Source: CAVQFO01 sp963711725 (GTDB taxonomy: Bacteria > Pseudomonadota > Gammaproteobacteria > Nitrococcales > Aquisalimonadaceae). Taken from it: a stretch of 39,288 nucleotides of DNA. A model generated the notes under the pieces. It was not told the DNA's origin. It searched no databases and saw only the letters and a program-made list of their open reading frames with translations. The position numbers and the translations under genes were made by a program. Of this stretch, positions 32,872 through 39,288 are shown in pieces. Every line of letters starts with the position of its first letter. The stretch's first letter is position 1. The stretch spans positions 1 through 39,288 of the forward strand of contig CAVQFO010000046.1 of assembly GCA_963711725.1 (NCBI GenBank), written 5' to 3'.

Positions 32872-33501
32872 ATGACGGACGAGACTCGCAACAGTAATGC
32901 CGGCAGCCGCCGGGAGTTCCTGCGCCGGGCCGGGCTGGTCGGTGTGGGTATGAGTACCGGCGTTCTTGCGGCCTGTGCCCAGAGCGGCATGGCCATGGAG
33001 ACCGATTCCTCCGGCATGAGCGACAGCGACCGAATGGCCGCCGATGTGCAGTTGCTGAACGTCGCGCTGGGGCTGGAGTACCAGGCTATCGCCGCCTACC
33101 AGGTGGGCGCCCTGAGTGGCCTGCTGAAACCAAGTACCAAGAAGGTGGCCGTGGAGTTCCAGAGCCAGCATAAGGCCCACGCAGCGGCGCTGAAGGGATT
33201 GGTGCAGGAGAACGGCGGCAAGGCGGTGTCGGAAAAGGCGCCGCTGTCGTCCTCGGCCGGCGAGCTGGCCTCCGCTTACGGCATTCCCGCCGGCAAGATC
33301 CACAGCGAAACCGATGTGGTCCGCTACGCAGCCAGCCTGGAGGAGGGGGCCGCCAAGGCGTATCTCGGCACCATCGCCAAATTCCACAACCGCGACTTGG
33401 CCCATGCCGCCGCCTCCATCGAGGGCGACGAGACCATGCACTGGGCGGTGCTGCGCCAGGCGCTGGGGTTGGACCCGGTGCCGACCGGGTTCATCGGTTG
33501 A
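32872..33501 (+). CDS. Tat-exported ferritin-like lipoprotein
   Basis: 209 residues. The Tat signal SRREFLRRAG (twin Arg at 13-14) is followed by a hydrophobic run and a lipobox LAAC (Cys at 35), so the protein is probably a folded-exported lipoprotein. The mature part is a ferritin_2-type four-helix bundle with acidic and His residues in LGLEYQAIAAYQVG, SQHKAHAAALKGL, ASLEEGAAKAYLG and IEGDETMHWAVLRQAL, fitting a di-iron site. Possible roles are iron handling or oxidative-stress protection at the membrane surface. The ATG at 32872 follows GGAG at good spacing. A strong terminator follows directly. Confidence 0.88.
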   Translation: MTDETRNSNAGSRREFLRRAGLVGVGMSTGVLAACAQSGMAMETDSSGMSDSDRMAADVQLLNVALGLEYQAIAAYQVGALSGLLKPSTKKVAVEFQSQHKAHAAALKGLVQENGGKAVSEKAPLSSSAGELASAYGIPAGKIHSETDVVRYAASLEEGAAKAYLGTIAKFHNRDLAHAAASIEGDETMHWAVLRQALGLDPVPTGFIG

Positions 33502-33524
33502 GTCCTGGCTTCTGGTTCCGTGTG

Positions 33525-33551
33525 AAAGGGAGCACCTGGTGCTCCCTTTTT
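33525..33551 (+). terminator. Intrinsic terminator after the ferritin-like gene
   Basis: AAAGGGAGCA pairs with TGCTCCCTTT around a five-base loop, directly followed by the T-run to 33551. It begins 24 bases after the stop at 33501 and is the most canonical rho-independent terminator in the window. Confidence 0.9.
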
Positions 33552-33628
33552 CATGGGCCGGGGCTGACAAGATTGGTCTTCCCCCCAACTTCATCCGCGT
33601 CGGTCGTGGGCCGGCAGTCAATGCATCG

Positions 33629-34300
33629 CTACATCCGCACCAACCGCGTCTGATAGACGATAGGCCCGGTGGGCAGGCCCGTTTGTGAACCGCCGGCCGG
33701 TTCCAGGCTGACCGCCAGGGCGATTTCGGTCTGGCCGCCGGCGGTATTTAGATCCACCGTTCGTTCGCCGCTGCGCGGCAGAAGACCCAGTGAGACCGGC
33801 GCGGCGCCTTTGCCCTTGGGCAGCAGCCACAATTCCAGCGATTTGTTCGAGGCCACCGCCTTGGGCGCGACCGCCTGTATCCGAAGGCGGTGCCCTGCAC
33901 TTGCCGCGGTCAGGGCCCATTCGGGCTGGCCGTTGGAATCGGCGATCACGCCCACCAGCGGCGGATTGGATGTGGGCGCGGTGATCAGCAGCACGGCCAG
34001 GACCACGGCCGCGGCGGTGCTTGCCAGGGCGGCGAAGGGCCAGAACAACGCGGGGCGCCGACGGGTCTTGCCGTCGCCGATCCGCTTCTGGATCGCCCGC
34101 CACACGCGTTTGGGCGGTTCCACTTCCGGCAGGCGTGTAATCAGCGGGACCAGCCTGCTTTCCCAGTGATGGACGTCCTCCTTGAGAAACGGGTGGATGA
34201 CCATCAGCCGTTCGAAGCGCCGCCTGGCTGCGCCGTGCAAGGTGCCCAGCACGTATTCGGCGGCCAGGCGGTCTCGGAGTTCGGGGTTGGAATAGTTCAT
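33629..34300 (-). CDS. Anti-sigma factor (RskA/ChrR-like), membrane-anchored
   Basis: 223 residues. A cytoplasmic N-terminal part (about 1-85: NPELRDRLAAEYVLGTLHGAARRRFERLMVIHPFLKEDVHHWESRLVPLI) is the typical anti-sigma helical domain without zinc ligands. One membrane helix (about 98-120, FAALASTAAAVVLAVLLI) and a periplasmic beta-rich RskA domain (GQPEWALTAASAGHRLRIQ, SLELWLLP, LPTGPIVYQTRLVRM) follow. It should hold the ECF sigma factor at the membrane until a periplasmic signal arrives. Its ATG overlaps the sigma gene's TGA (ATGA), so synthesis of the two is coupled. Confidence 0.88.
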   Translation of the reverse strand: MNYSNPELRDRLAAEYVLGTLHGAARRRFERLMVIHPFLKEDVHHWESRLVPLITRLPEVEPPKRVWRAIQKRIGDGKTRRRPALFWPFAALASTAAAVVLAVLLITAPTSNPPLVGVIADSNGQPEWALTAASAGHRLRIQAVAPKAVASNKSLELWLLPKGKGAAPVSLGLLPRSGERTVDLNTAGGQTEIALAVSLEPAGGSQTGLPTGPIVYQTRLVRM

Positions 34301-34845
34301 TTCTGCAGGCACTGCTTCAGGCTTTGGAGGCCGCGCCGGATCCAGCTCTTTACCGTTCCCAGCGGTTTGCCCAGCGTCTGGGTGAGTTCCTGATGGGTCA
34401 GCCCCTGGAAGAAGGCCAACATGATGGAGCGCCGCTGCATCTCGGAGAGGTCCTCGATGCAAACGTCCAGGGCCGCGGCGTCGCCGCCCTGGAGCGCCAG
34501 GTCCAGCGGACCCGGTTCATGGGCATCGAAGGCTTCCCACTGGCGCTCGTCCAGCGGGTCTTCCTGAACGGTCTTGCGGCGCAGACGGTCGATGGCCTTG
34601 TAGCGGACTATGCTGCTCATCCAGGTAACCACCCGGCCCCGGGAGGCGTCGTAGTCCCGGGCGTGGTGCCAGATGTTGACGTAGGCCTCCTGCAGAGTTT
34701 CCTCGGCCAGGTCGCGTCGGCTCAGCATCCGCAGTGCTACGGCGAAAAGCCGGGAGGCTGTTTGCCGATAGAGATCGGCGAAGGCGTTCTGGTCGCCGCG
34801 CCCGGAGAGCAACAGCAGGTCCAGCAATTCATCGTCCTGGGTCAT
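34297..34845 (-). CDS. ECF RNA polymerase sigma factor (SigK-like)
   Basis: 182 residues. Region 2 (about 21-89): AFADLYRQTASRLFAVALRMLSRRDLAEETLQEAYVNIWHHARDYDASRGRVVTWMSSIVRYKAIDRLRR. Region 4 (about 126-180): IEDLSEMQRRSIMLAFFQGLTHQELTQTLGKPLGTVKSWIRRGLQSLKQCL. The pair with an RskA-type anti-sigma fits the SigK-like ECF group. The regulon is not visible; the nearby ferritin, DsrE and GST genes are possible members, an inference only. The ATG at 34845 is preceded by GGGGAGA. The 110 bases upstream hold the autoregulatory promoter, where I could not settle a -35/-10 pair. Confidence 0.92.
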   Translation of the reverse strand: MTQDDELLDLLLLSGRGDQNAFADLYRQTASRLFAVALRMLSRRDLAEETLQEAYVNIWHHARDYDASRGRVVTWMSSIVRYKAIDRLRRKTVQEDPLDERQWEAFDAHEPGPLDLALQGGDAAALDVCIEDLSEMQRRSIMLAFFQGLTHQELTQTLGKPLGTVKSWIRRGLQSLKQCLQK

Positions 34846-34955
34846 GGTGGATCTTCTCCCCGGTCAATTGCGGGCCGGGCCCGGACATGGCGCGGCCCGA
34901 CCCTATATACGCGGGGTGTCGGCGTTTGGATGCACGGCCGGATTCGAACGCTGGC

Positions 34956-35588
34956 TCAGACCTGGGTTCCCGGTCGCGCCGAGACTTCCTGGTACCAGCG
35001 CAGCAGATGCGTGTGGTCGTCGGGAATGGGAACCTTGACGGCACGGGTGCCGAAATCGATGGTCACCAGTGCGGAGATGTCGGCAATGGAAAAATCATCA
35101 CCGGCGATGTGGCGGCTGGTTTCCAGGCGGTCGTTCAGGTCCTGGAGGAAGTACTGGTAGCGCAGCCGCCCGCGTTCCACGAGTTCCGGGATCTGTTCGA
35201 TGGTGCGGGGGCCGGGCAGGGCGCGGCCTTTGAAGCCGGCGGATCGATTCCTGAAACCCTCGGCGACGGCCAGGAAGCCCTCCATTTCCACTCGGTGATT
35301 CCACATCTCGATGACCGCCTTGGTCTTGGGGGAATCGCCCATCAGCGGCCGCTCGGGATAGGCCTCGTCCAGGTAGCGGCATACGGCCACCGCCTCGTAA
35401 ATGAACGTGCCGTCGTCCAGTTCCAGCATGGGGACTGTGCAGGTGGGGTTGCGGCGGCGGAAGTCTTCCGAGAAGTGCTCGCCCTTGGCCAGATCCACGG
35501 TGACCGTGGGTATCTCCAGTCCCTTTTCCGCCAGGAAGATGCGAACGCGCCGGGGGCTGGGGGCCGTGGGGCAGTCGTAGAACTTCAT
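34956..35588 (-). CDS. Glutathione S-transferase
   Basis: 210 residues. The N-terminal thioredoxin-like domain has MKFYDCPTAPSPRRVRIFLAEKGLE with the usual catalytic loop residue S11 (C6 is near), NPTCTVPMLELDDGTFIYEAVAVCRYLDE (the cis-Pro and glutathione-binding stretch), and a helical C-terminal domain ending in HLLRWYQEVSARPG. It conjugates or reduces electrophiles with glutathione in the cytoplasm. The ATG at 35588 follows AAGGAGTGA; the open frame further upstream lies in the FUSC gene. It starts 35 bases after the FUSC gene stop on the same strand and so probably shares its transcript, linking conjugation to export. Confidence 0.92.
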   Translation of the reverse strand: MKFYDCPTAPSPRRVRIFLAEKGLEIPTVTVDLAKGEHFSEDFRRRNPTCTVPMLELDDGTFIYEAVAVCRYLDEAYPERPLMGDSPKTKAVIEMWNHRVEMEGFLAVAEGFRNRSAGFKGRALPGPRTIEQIPELVERGRLRYQYFLQDLNDRLETSRHIAGDDFSIADISALVTIDFGTRAVKVPIPDDHTHLLRWYQEVSARPGTQV

Positions 35589-35623
35589 GAGGTCACTCCT
35601 TGCGGCGTGGAAAATTGGGTTTG

Positions 35624-37798
35624 TCAGTGGTCGGAGTATAGCGGGGTGGGTGCGACCGGGTCGCCTTCCAGGGCGGCGCGAAGGCTCTGGATGTCGCCGA
35701 TGACGCTGCTTACCAGCGCTTCCACCGGGGCCAGGTCGGCACCGCGCCCGGGCGCTGTGGCCCGCCAATCCCGCCTGGCCTGCAGATAGGCCTGCTCGAT
35801 TCCGTCTTCTTCTTGGGGCGGCCGCGAGTGCCTGGCCGCCGCCGTCAGCTTGGTCAGCGATCGGTCGAACGCCTCGCCCAAGGGGCCGAACGCGATGCTG
35901 ATGCCCGGCGTTTCATGCAGGTAGATGGACAAGCGGGTGACGTGGCGGCACAGACGCTCCACGTGGGTGATGGTGGTCACGGCCTTGCGGGCTTCGCGGC
36001 GCTGCCAGCGGGGTTCGTTGAGCATCCGGTCCAGCGAAGCCCGGGCGTTGGTGGTCGCCAGCTCGGTCCGGGCGCGTATGTGCGCCAGCGGCCAGCCCGG
36101 CTCCACGCCCCGGGTTACCGCATTGACCAGCTCGGCCAGATAGAGGCGGTTGGCCTCGATGGCTTCCGCGATGGCGTCGGGGAGCTGACGGTATTCCCAG
36201 CTGGGCCAAAGCAGGTAGCCGGCAATCAGCGCCAGGGCGGCGCCGCCCAGGGTGTTGCCGATGCGTTCGATGATTTCAATCCAGGGGTGGTGAATCAGCA
36301 GGCTCAGCAGCAGGATGATCATCGGTGTGAGGAATGTGACCGCAATCCAGTAGCGTCGGCGGAAAAACAGCAGGGTAAGAAACAGGCACACCAGAATTGC
36401 GGCTTCCATAGCCGGCGTGCCTTGGAAGAGAAACACGAGGACGCCGGCCAGCATCGCGCCCAATACCGTGCCTCCGGTGCGCTGGAAGGCCCGGCTGAGC
36501 GTGGCGCCCAATTGCGGCTGGAGCACGATCAACACCGTCAACGGCAACCAGATGCCGTGGGGAATGTGCAGCAGCAGATAGGCGGCGGTGCCGGCGGAGG
36601 CCGCCACCGCAACGCGCAGCGCGTGCCGAAAGACCAGGGATCCGAAACTGAGGTTCGACCGCAGGGTGGACAGAGTCACGGCGGGAAACGCCGTGCCGTG
36701 CAGTGGTGGCAGCAGGCCGGAGCCGGCACCGGCGCGGTGAGGCTCGGCCAGGCGTTCCATGACCCGCTGGGCGCTTTCCAGCTGGCGGAGAATCACGTTG
36801 AGCAGGGTGTGGACTTCTTCCAGGGATTCATCATCCCTGGTGGCCTGTTCCCAATCTCTCAGGCGGCCCCGAGCCTGGCTCAGGTCATAATCACCGGTCT
36901 GGTCCAATAGGGCGGCGGCGGTGTTGGTGCAGGCGATTTCAAAGGTGCCGAGCAGCGCAATCAGTGGACCGCGGCCGTCGCTGCTCAGGGCGTCGCCGGA
37001 CCGGTCGAGTGCGCTGCCCAGACTGGCCGCCGCCGCGTTGATTCTCGCACCCGCCCGCAGCAGGACGATCAGGTCCGAGAGGAATCCGGGCATGCCTTCC
37101 GTGCTCGCCACCGTTTCTCCCAGGATTTGTTCGGTGGTTTCGAAGGCGGCGCCGACCTGGCGCTGCTGCTGGGCCAGCTGCGCTTCGTCCCTATGGCTGG
37201 CGTCGGCGGCACGGGCCTGTTTGCGGACGCCCTCCAGAATGACGGCCAGCTGACTGAATCCCTCGCCCAGTTCGTAGCGGGCGCGTCGGTAGGGCCGCAG
37301 ACGCCAGACCAACAGCGCGATCAGGACCGTCCAGGCGGCGCCGGCGAAATAGCTGAACGCGAAGACCAGGCTTTGGGTGAGATCCGCCGGGATCTCGATT
37401 CCGACCAGGAACACGATGCCGCTGATCAGGCCCACGGCGGTTCCCGCGCCCCCATAGAGCCGCGCCATCCCGCCGAGCAACGACACCACGAATGTCAGCC
37501 CCACGGCCAGCCACCAAACGGATTGCGCCTGCATTCCGGCGAACAAGACCACGGGGACGATCAACGCGACGCCGCTCATCACGGCCAGGCGCTGGCGGTA
37601 AGGGCCGCCGCTGTCGGCGATGGATACGTTCAGTACGGCGATGGCGGAGAACAGGGCCTCGACCGGGTGGCCGGTCTGGCGCAGGAGCAGGAACGGGACC
37701 GCAGCTGCAAGCGTGCCGCGGATGGCGCCATAGAGCGCGATACGGTTGGCTCCGGAGCTGAGCCGACGACGGGCGCTTCCGTTTTGCGATGTCTGCAT
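35624..37798 (-). CDS. FUSC-family aromatic/xenobiotic exporter (YccS-like)
   Basis: 724 residues. An N-terminal membrane block (about 20-170, five or six helices: LYGAIRGTLAAAVPFLLLRQ to AWTVLIALLVWRL) and a C-terminal block (about 405-560, HALRVAVAASAGTAAYLLLHIPHGIWLPLTVLIVLQPQLGATLSRAFQRTGGTVLGAML) are separated by a long cytoplasmic helical domain; another helical domain ends the protein. The second block carries the FUSC signature (WLPLTVLIVLQP and RTxGTxxG). Family members export aromatic acids or fusaric acid, but the substrate is not known. The spacing to the GST gene suggests a shared operon. The ATG at 37798 has a weak GACAAGGCC upstream. Confidence 0.88.
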   Translation of the reverse strand: MQTSQNGSARRRLSSGANRIALYGAIRGTLAAAVPFLLLRQTGHPVEALFSAIAVLNVSIADSGGPYRQRLAVMSGVALIVPVVLFAGMQAQSVWWLAVGLTFVVSLLGGMARLYGGAGTAVGLISGIVFLVGIEIPADLTQSLVFAFSYFAGAAWTVLIALLVWRLRPYRRARYELGEGFSQLAVILEGVRKQARAADASHRDEAQLAQQQRQVGAAFETTEQILGETVASTEGMPGFLSDLIVLLRAGARINAAAASLGSALDRSGDALSSDGRGPLIALLGTFEIACTNTAAALLDQTGDYDLSQARGRLRDWEQATRDDESLEEVHTLLNVILRQLESAQRVMERLAEPHRAGAGSGLLPPLHGTAFPAVTLSTLRSNLSFGSLVFRHALRVAVAASAGTAAYLLLHIPHGIWLPLTVLIVLQPQLGATLSRAFQRTGGTVLGAMLAGVLVFLFQGTPAMEAAILVCLFLTLLFFRRRYWIAVTFLTPMIILLLSLLIHHPWIEIIERIGNTLGGAALALIAGYLLWPSWEYRQLPDAIAEAIEANRLYLAELVNAVTRGVEPGWPLAHIRARTELATTNARASLDRMLNEPRWQRREARKAVTTITHVERLCRHVTRLSIYLHETPGISIAFGPLGEAFDRSLTKLTAAARHSRPPQEEDGIEQAYLQARRDWRATAPGRGADLAPVEALVSSVIGDIQSLRAALEGDPVAPTPLYSDH

Positions 37799-37891
37799 CG
37801 AGGCCTTGTCCGGTGGCGACGGGCGGGTTTCCCGAATCTCCCTAGAGAGACGCTAACACCGCTCTTGCGGGTCGGTCCAGAAGCCCCCGGC

Positions 37892-38638
37892 CTACCGGGC
37901 CGATGCGTTCAGCAGTTGCCTGACCTCCGTCAGCAATTCCCGGTTCGAGACCATGTCGGCCTGATCGTAGACCTTGCGCAGGCGACCGTTCGGGCCCACC
38001 AGCACCAGGCCGTCGTTGTGGGAGATGTCGTAATCCACCTTGGCCGTTCGGGCCAGCTTGTTGATGACCTCCGGCTGCGGGGTCAGGGACGGCTCGCCCT
38101 GGGTGTCGGAGTCGCCCTCCCGGACCCGTCGGTAGGCCACGTGAAAACCGCCGGTGACGACCCGTCGGATGGTTTTGGGCTTGCCGGTAAGAAATTCCCA
38201 ATGGCGGTCGTCCGGGTTCCAGCCGTATTCCTTGAGGAAGGCGCGCATTTCCGGGCGCCCGGTATTCGCCGGGTCCACATCGAAGGCCACCAGTTTCACC
38301 TTGTCCTGCAGCCCGGCGCGTTTGAGCACGCTCTCGAAGCCCGCGAGGTGGGCGGCGATCAGCGGGCAATAGGTGGTGCAGTACGGAAACAGGAAGGTCA
38401 CCACCTGGACCTTTCCGTGAAAGTCGGAGGAGTCCACCGTGGCGCCGGTCTGGTCGATGAGGCCCTGGTAGCTGGGCGCCTGGCCCAGAACCGGGAGAGA
38501 CTCGCCGGCGGTCGGCGTTTGCAACACGCCCCGTAGTTCCCAGCCGATGACCGCCGAGGCCAGGGCCACCAAGGCAAGCGACAGGATCAGCACCAATCGG
38601 AATCGACTGCCGCCGGTGTCTTGGGAGGGGTCGCTCAT
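37892..38638 (-). CDS. SCO1/SenC-type copper chaperone
   Basis: 248 residues. A single N-terminal membrane anchor (about 15-37) precedes a thioredoxin-like domain facing the periplasm. The copper ligands are present: C87 and C91 in FPYCTTYCPL (CxxxC) and H207 in DYDISHNDGLVLVGPNG. VAFDVDPANTGRPEMRAFLKEYGWNPDDRHWEFLTG is the usual middle. It delivers copper to, or keeps reduced the cysteines of, the CuA site of cytochrome oxidase. No cytochrome oxidase gene is adjacent, so it is either an orphan or regulated separately. It lies 93 bases upstream of the FUSC gene on the same strand. Confidence 0.92.
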   Translation of the reverse strand: MSDPSQDTGGSRFRLVLILSLALVALASAVIGWELRGVLQTPTAGESLPVLGQAPSYQGLIDQTGATVDSSDFHGKVQVVTFLFPYCTTYCPLIAAHLAGFESVLKRAGLQDKVKLVAFDVDPANTGRPEMRAFLKEYGWNPDDRHWEFLTGKPKTIRRVVTGGFHVAYRRVREGDSDTQGEPSLTPQPEVINKLARTAKVDYDISHNDGLVLVGPNGRLRKVYDQADMVSNRELLTEVRQLLNASAR

Positions 38639-38768
38639 TGCAGGTTTCCTAGGTTTTCAGGAGATATTGTCGCAGTCCCTTGGGACCGCGGAGTCGGCCC
38701 GGATGTTCCGCGCCAGGGTCGATTCCGGCGTACAATAGGGGTAATTCGATAACAATGGAGTGCGTTTT

Positions 38769-39203
38769 ATGCAGGTCAGGCCAATGGAAATCCGCGCGGC
38801 TCGAAAAGGAGACGCGGAGGAAGTTTACGCCCTGGCGGATCAGCTCAATCCCATGGAGGAAGTGGACCACGAGGCCTTCATGAAAGCGTTTCCCGCCGCG
38901 CTGAAGGACGATCACGATTGCTGCATGGTGTGCCTCGTGGATGACCAGGTGATGGGCTACCTGTGTGGATATCGCCATCCGGCGCTTTATGCCGCAGGGC
39001 CGGTGGCCTATCTGGACGAGATGGTGGTGGCCGAGGAACTGCGCCACTCCGGCGTGGGCACCCGACTGGTAAGCGCTTTCGAGGATTGGGCACGGGAGCA
39101 GGGCTGCAAGCTGGTGGGGCTTGCGACCACCGGTGCCGGTTCGTTCTACGAGGCGCAGGGCTATGAGGCCCAGGGAAGCTACTACCGCAAGACGCTGGAT
39201 TGA
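38769..39203 (+). CDS. GNAT-family N-acetyltransferase
   Basis: 144 residues. The GNAT fold runs IRAARKGDAEEVYALADQL, VAYLDEMVVAEELRHSGVGTRLVSAFEDWAREQGCKLVGLATTGAGSFYEAQGYEAQGSYYRK. The acetyl-CoA loop RHSGVG is intact (R/Q-x-x-G-x-G/A), as is the SFYEAQGY motif. The substrate is unknown. Of the starts, the ATG at 38769 has GGAG eight bases upstream; the ATG at 38784 is a shorter alternative. A -10-like TACAAT lies at 38731-38736. It is divergent from the SCO gene. Length is normal for the family. Confidence 0.9.
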   Translation: MQVRPMEIRAARKGDAEEVYALADQLNPMEEVDHEAFMKAFPAALKDDHDCCMVCLVDDQVMGYLCGYRHPALYAAGPVAYLDEMVVAEELRHSGVGTRLVSAFEDWAREQGCKLVGLATTGAGSFYEAQGYEAQGSYYRKTLD

Positions 39204-39234
39204 CTCGCCGGCGATTGACGGTCCTCGCCGAGCG

Positions 39235-39288
39235 CTAGGCATCCTGCGCGGCGGTGAGATCCCGGCGGCGCAGACCCACGGCGAACGC
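39235..39288 (-). CDS. C-terminal fragment of an unidentified gene
   Basis: An open frame on the minus strand runs from the right edge to a TAG stop (39235-39237) and ends LRRRDLTAAQDA. Only 17 residues are visible, too few to assign a family. It is listed because it is open to the edge and convergent with the acetyltransferase gene; it may be chance. Confidence 0.3.
   Translation of the reverse strand, partial: AFAVGLRRRDLTAAQDA

Noticed and set aside
34920..34985. tRNA-like sequence near GATTCGAAC and GGGTTCC
   Set aside because: No acceptor, D or anticodon arms could be folded, and the stretch overlaps the coding end of the GST gene.
35813..38536. Two long plus-strand open frames opposite the FUSC and SCO genes
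   Set aside because: They are antisense to conserved proteins and rich in Gln/Gly/Arg/His repeats typical of shadow frames in GC-rich DNA, with no ribosome sites.

Overview
This is a GC-rich (roughly two thirds G+C by eye), densely coding chromosomal window. The gene families (DUF3581, YhbW-type flavin oxidoreductase, DUF938 methyltransferase, feoA-feoB with a small Cys-rich membrane partner, MltB-type transglycosylase, DUF3772-MscS channel) suggest a free-living gammaproteobacterium. Genus cannot be assigned from the sequence. No rRNA, tRNA, CRISPR array, transposase, integrase or phage gene was seen, so it reads as ordinary housekeeping and stress-response chromosome rather than a mobile island.

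Layout. 1-6.5 kb: the 3' tail of a probable PQQ dehydrogenase, then two diguanylate cyclases (a soluble PAS protein and a membrane PAS protein, both with intact inhibitory sites) flanking a secreted tandem M16 peptidase. 6.7-9.8 kb: a frameshifted DUF938 methyltransferase, yhbW, a DUF3581 gene and a frameshifted DUF1127 gene. 9.8-10.5 kb: a gene-poor stretch with an orphan terminator. 10.5-16.6 kb: a GH18-like lipoprotein, an unusual hydrolase-LuxR fusion with Cys in the nucleophile position, an OsmC gene overlapping an mddA/NnrU-type membrane methyltransferase, then an aldo-keto reductase divergent from a LysR regulator. 16.7-21.7 kb (minus strand): a Fur-controlled feoA-feoB-Cys-rich iron(II) uptake operon and a large MscS-type channel. 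22.2-24.8 kb: an unrecognised two-gene module of a coiled-coil polytopic membrane protein and a lipoprotein with a complete VWA MIDAS site, converging on a small secreted protein. 24.9-28.5 kb: an SDR-like gene divergent from a LysR regulator, a tandem universal stress protein behind an FNR/DNR-type palindrome, and a hemerythrin. 28.6-34.8 kb: MltB, an MFS carrier, an AraC regulator, DsrE, a Tat ferritin-like protein, and an ECF sigma/anti-sigma pair. 34.9-39.3 kb: a GST, a FUSC-type exporter, a SCO protein, a GNAT and a gene fragment.

The most striking sequence-level observation is a set of at least nine single-base insertions that break otherwise well-conserved genes (DUF938, DUF1127, feoB twice, the MscS channel five times, and possibly feoA twice). 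Every one is repaired by removing one base, and none is accompanied by nonsense mutations. That pattern points to insertion-type consensus errors, or very recent lesions, rather than ordinary gene decay. The best candidate for an undescribed system is the membrane coiled-coil plus VWA-lipoprotein module at 22159-24290.
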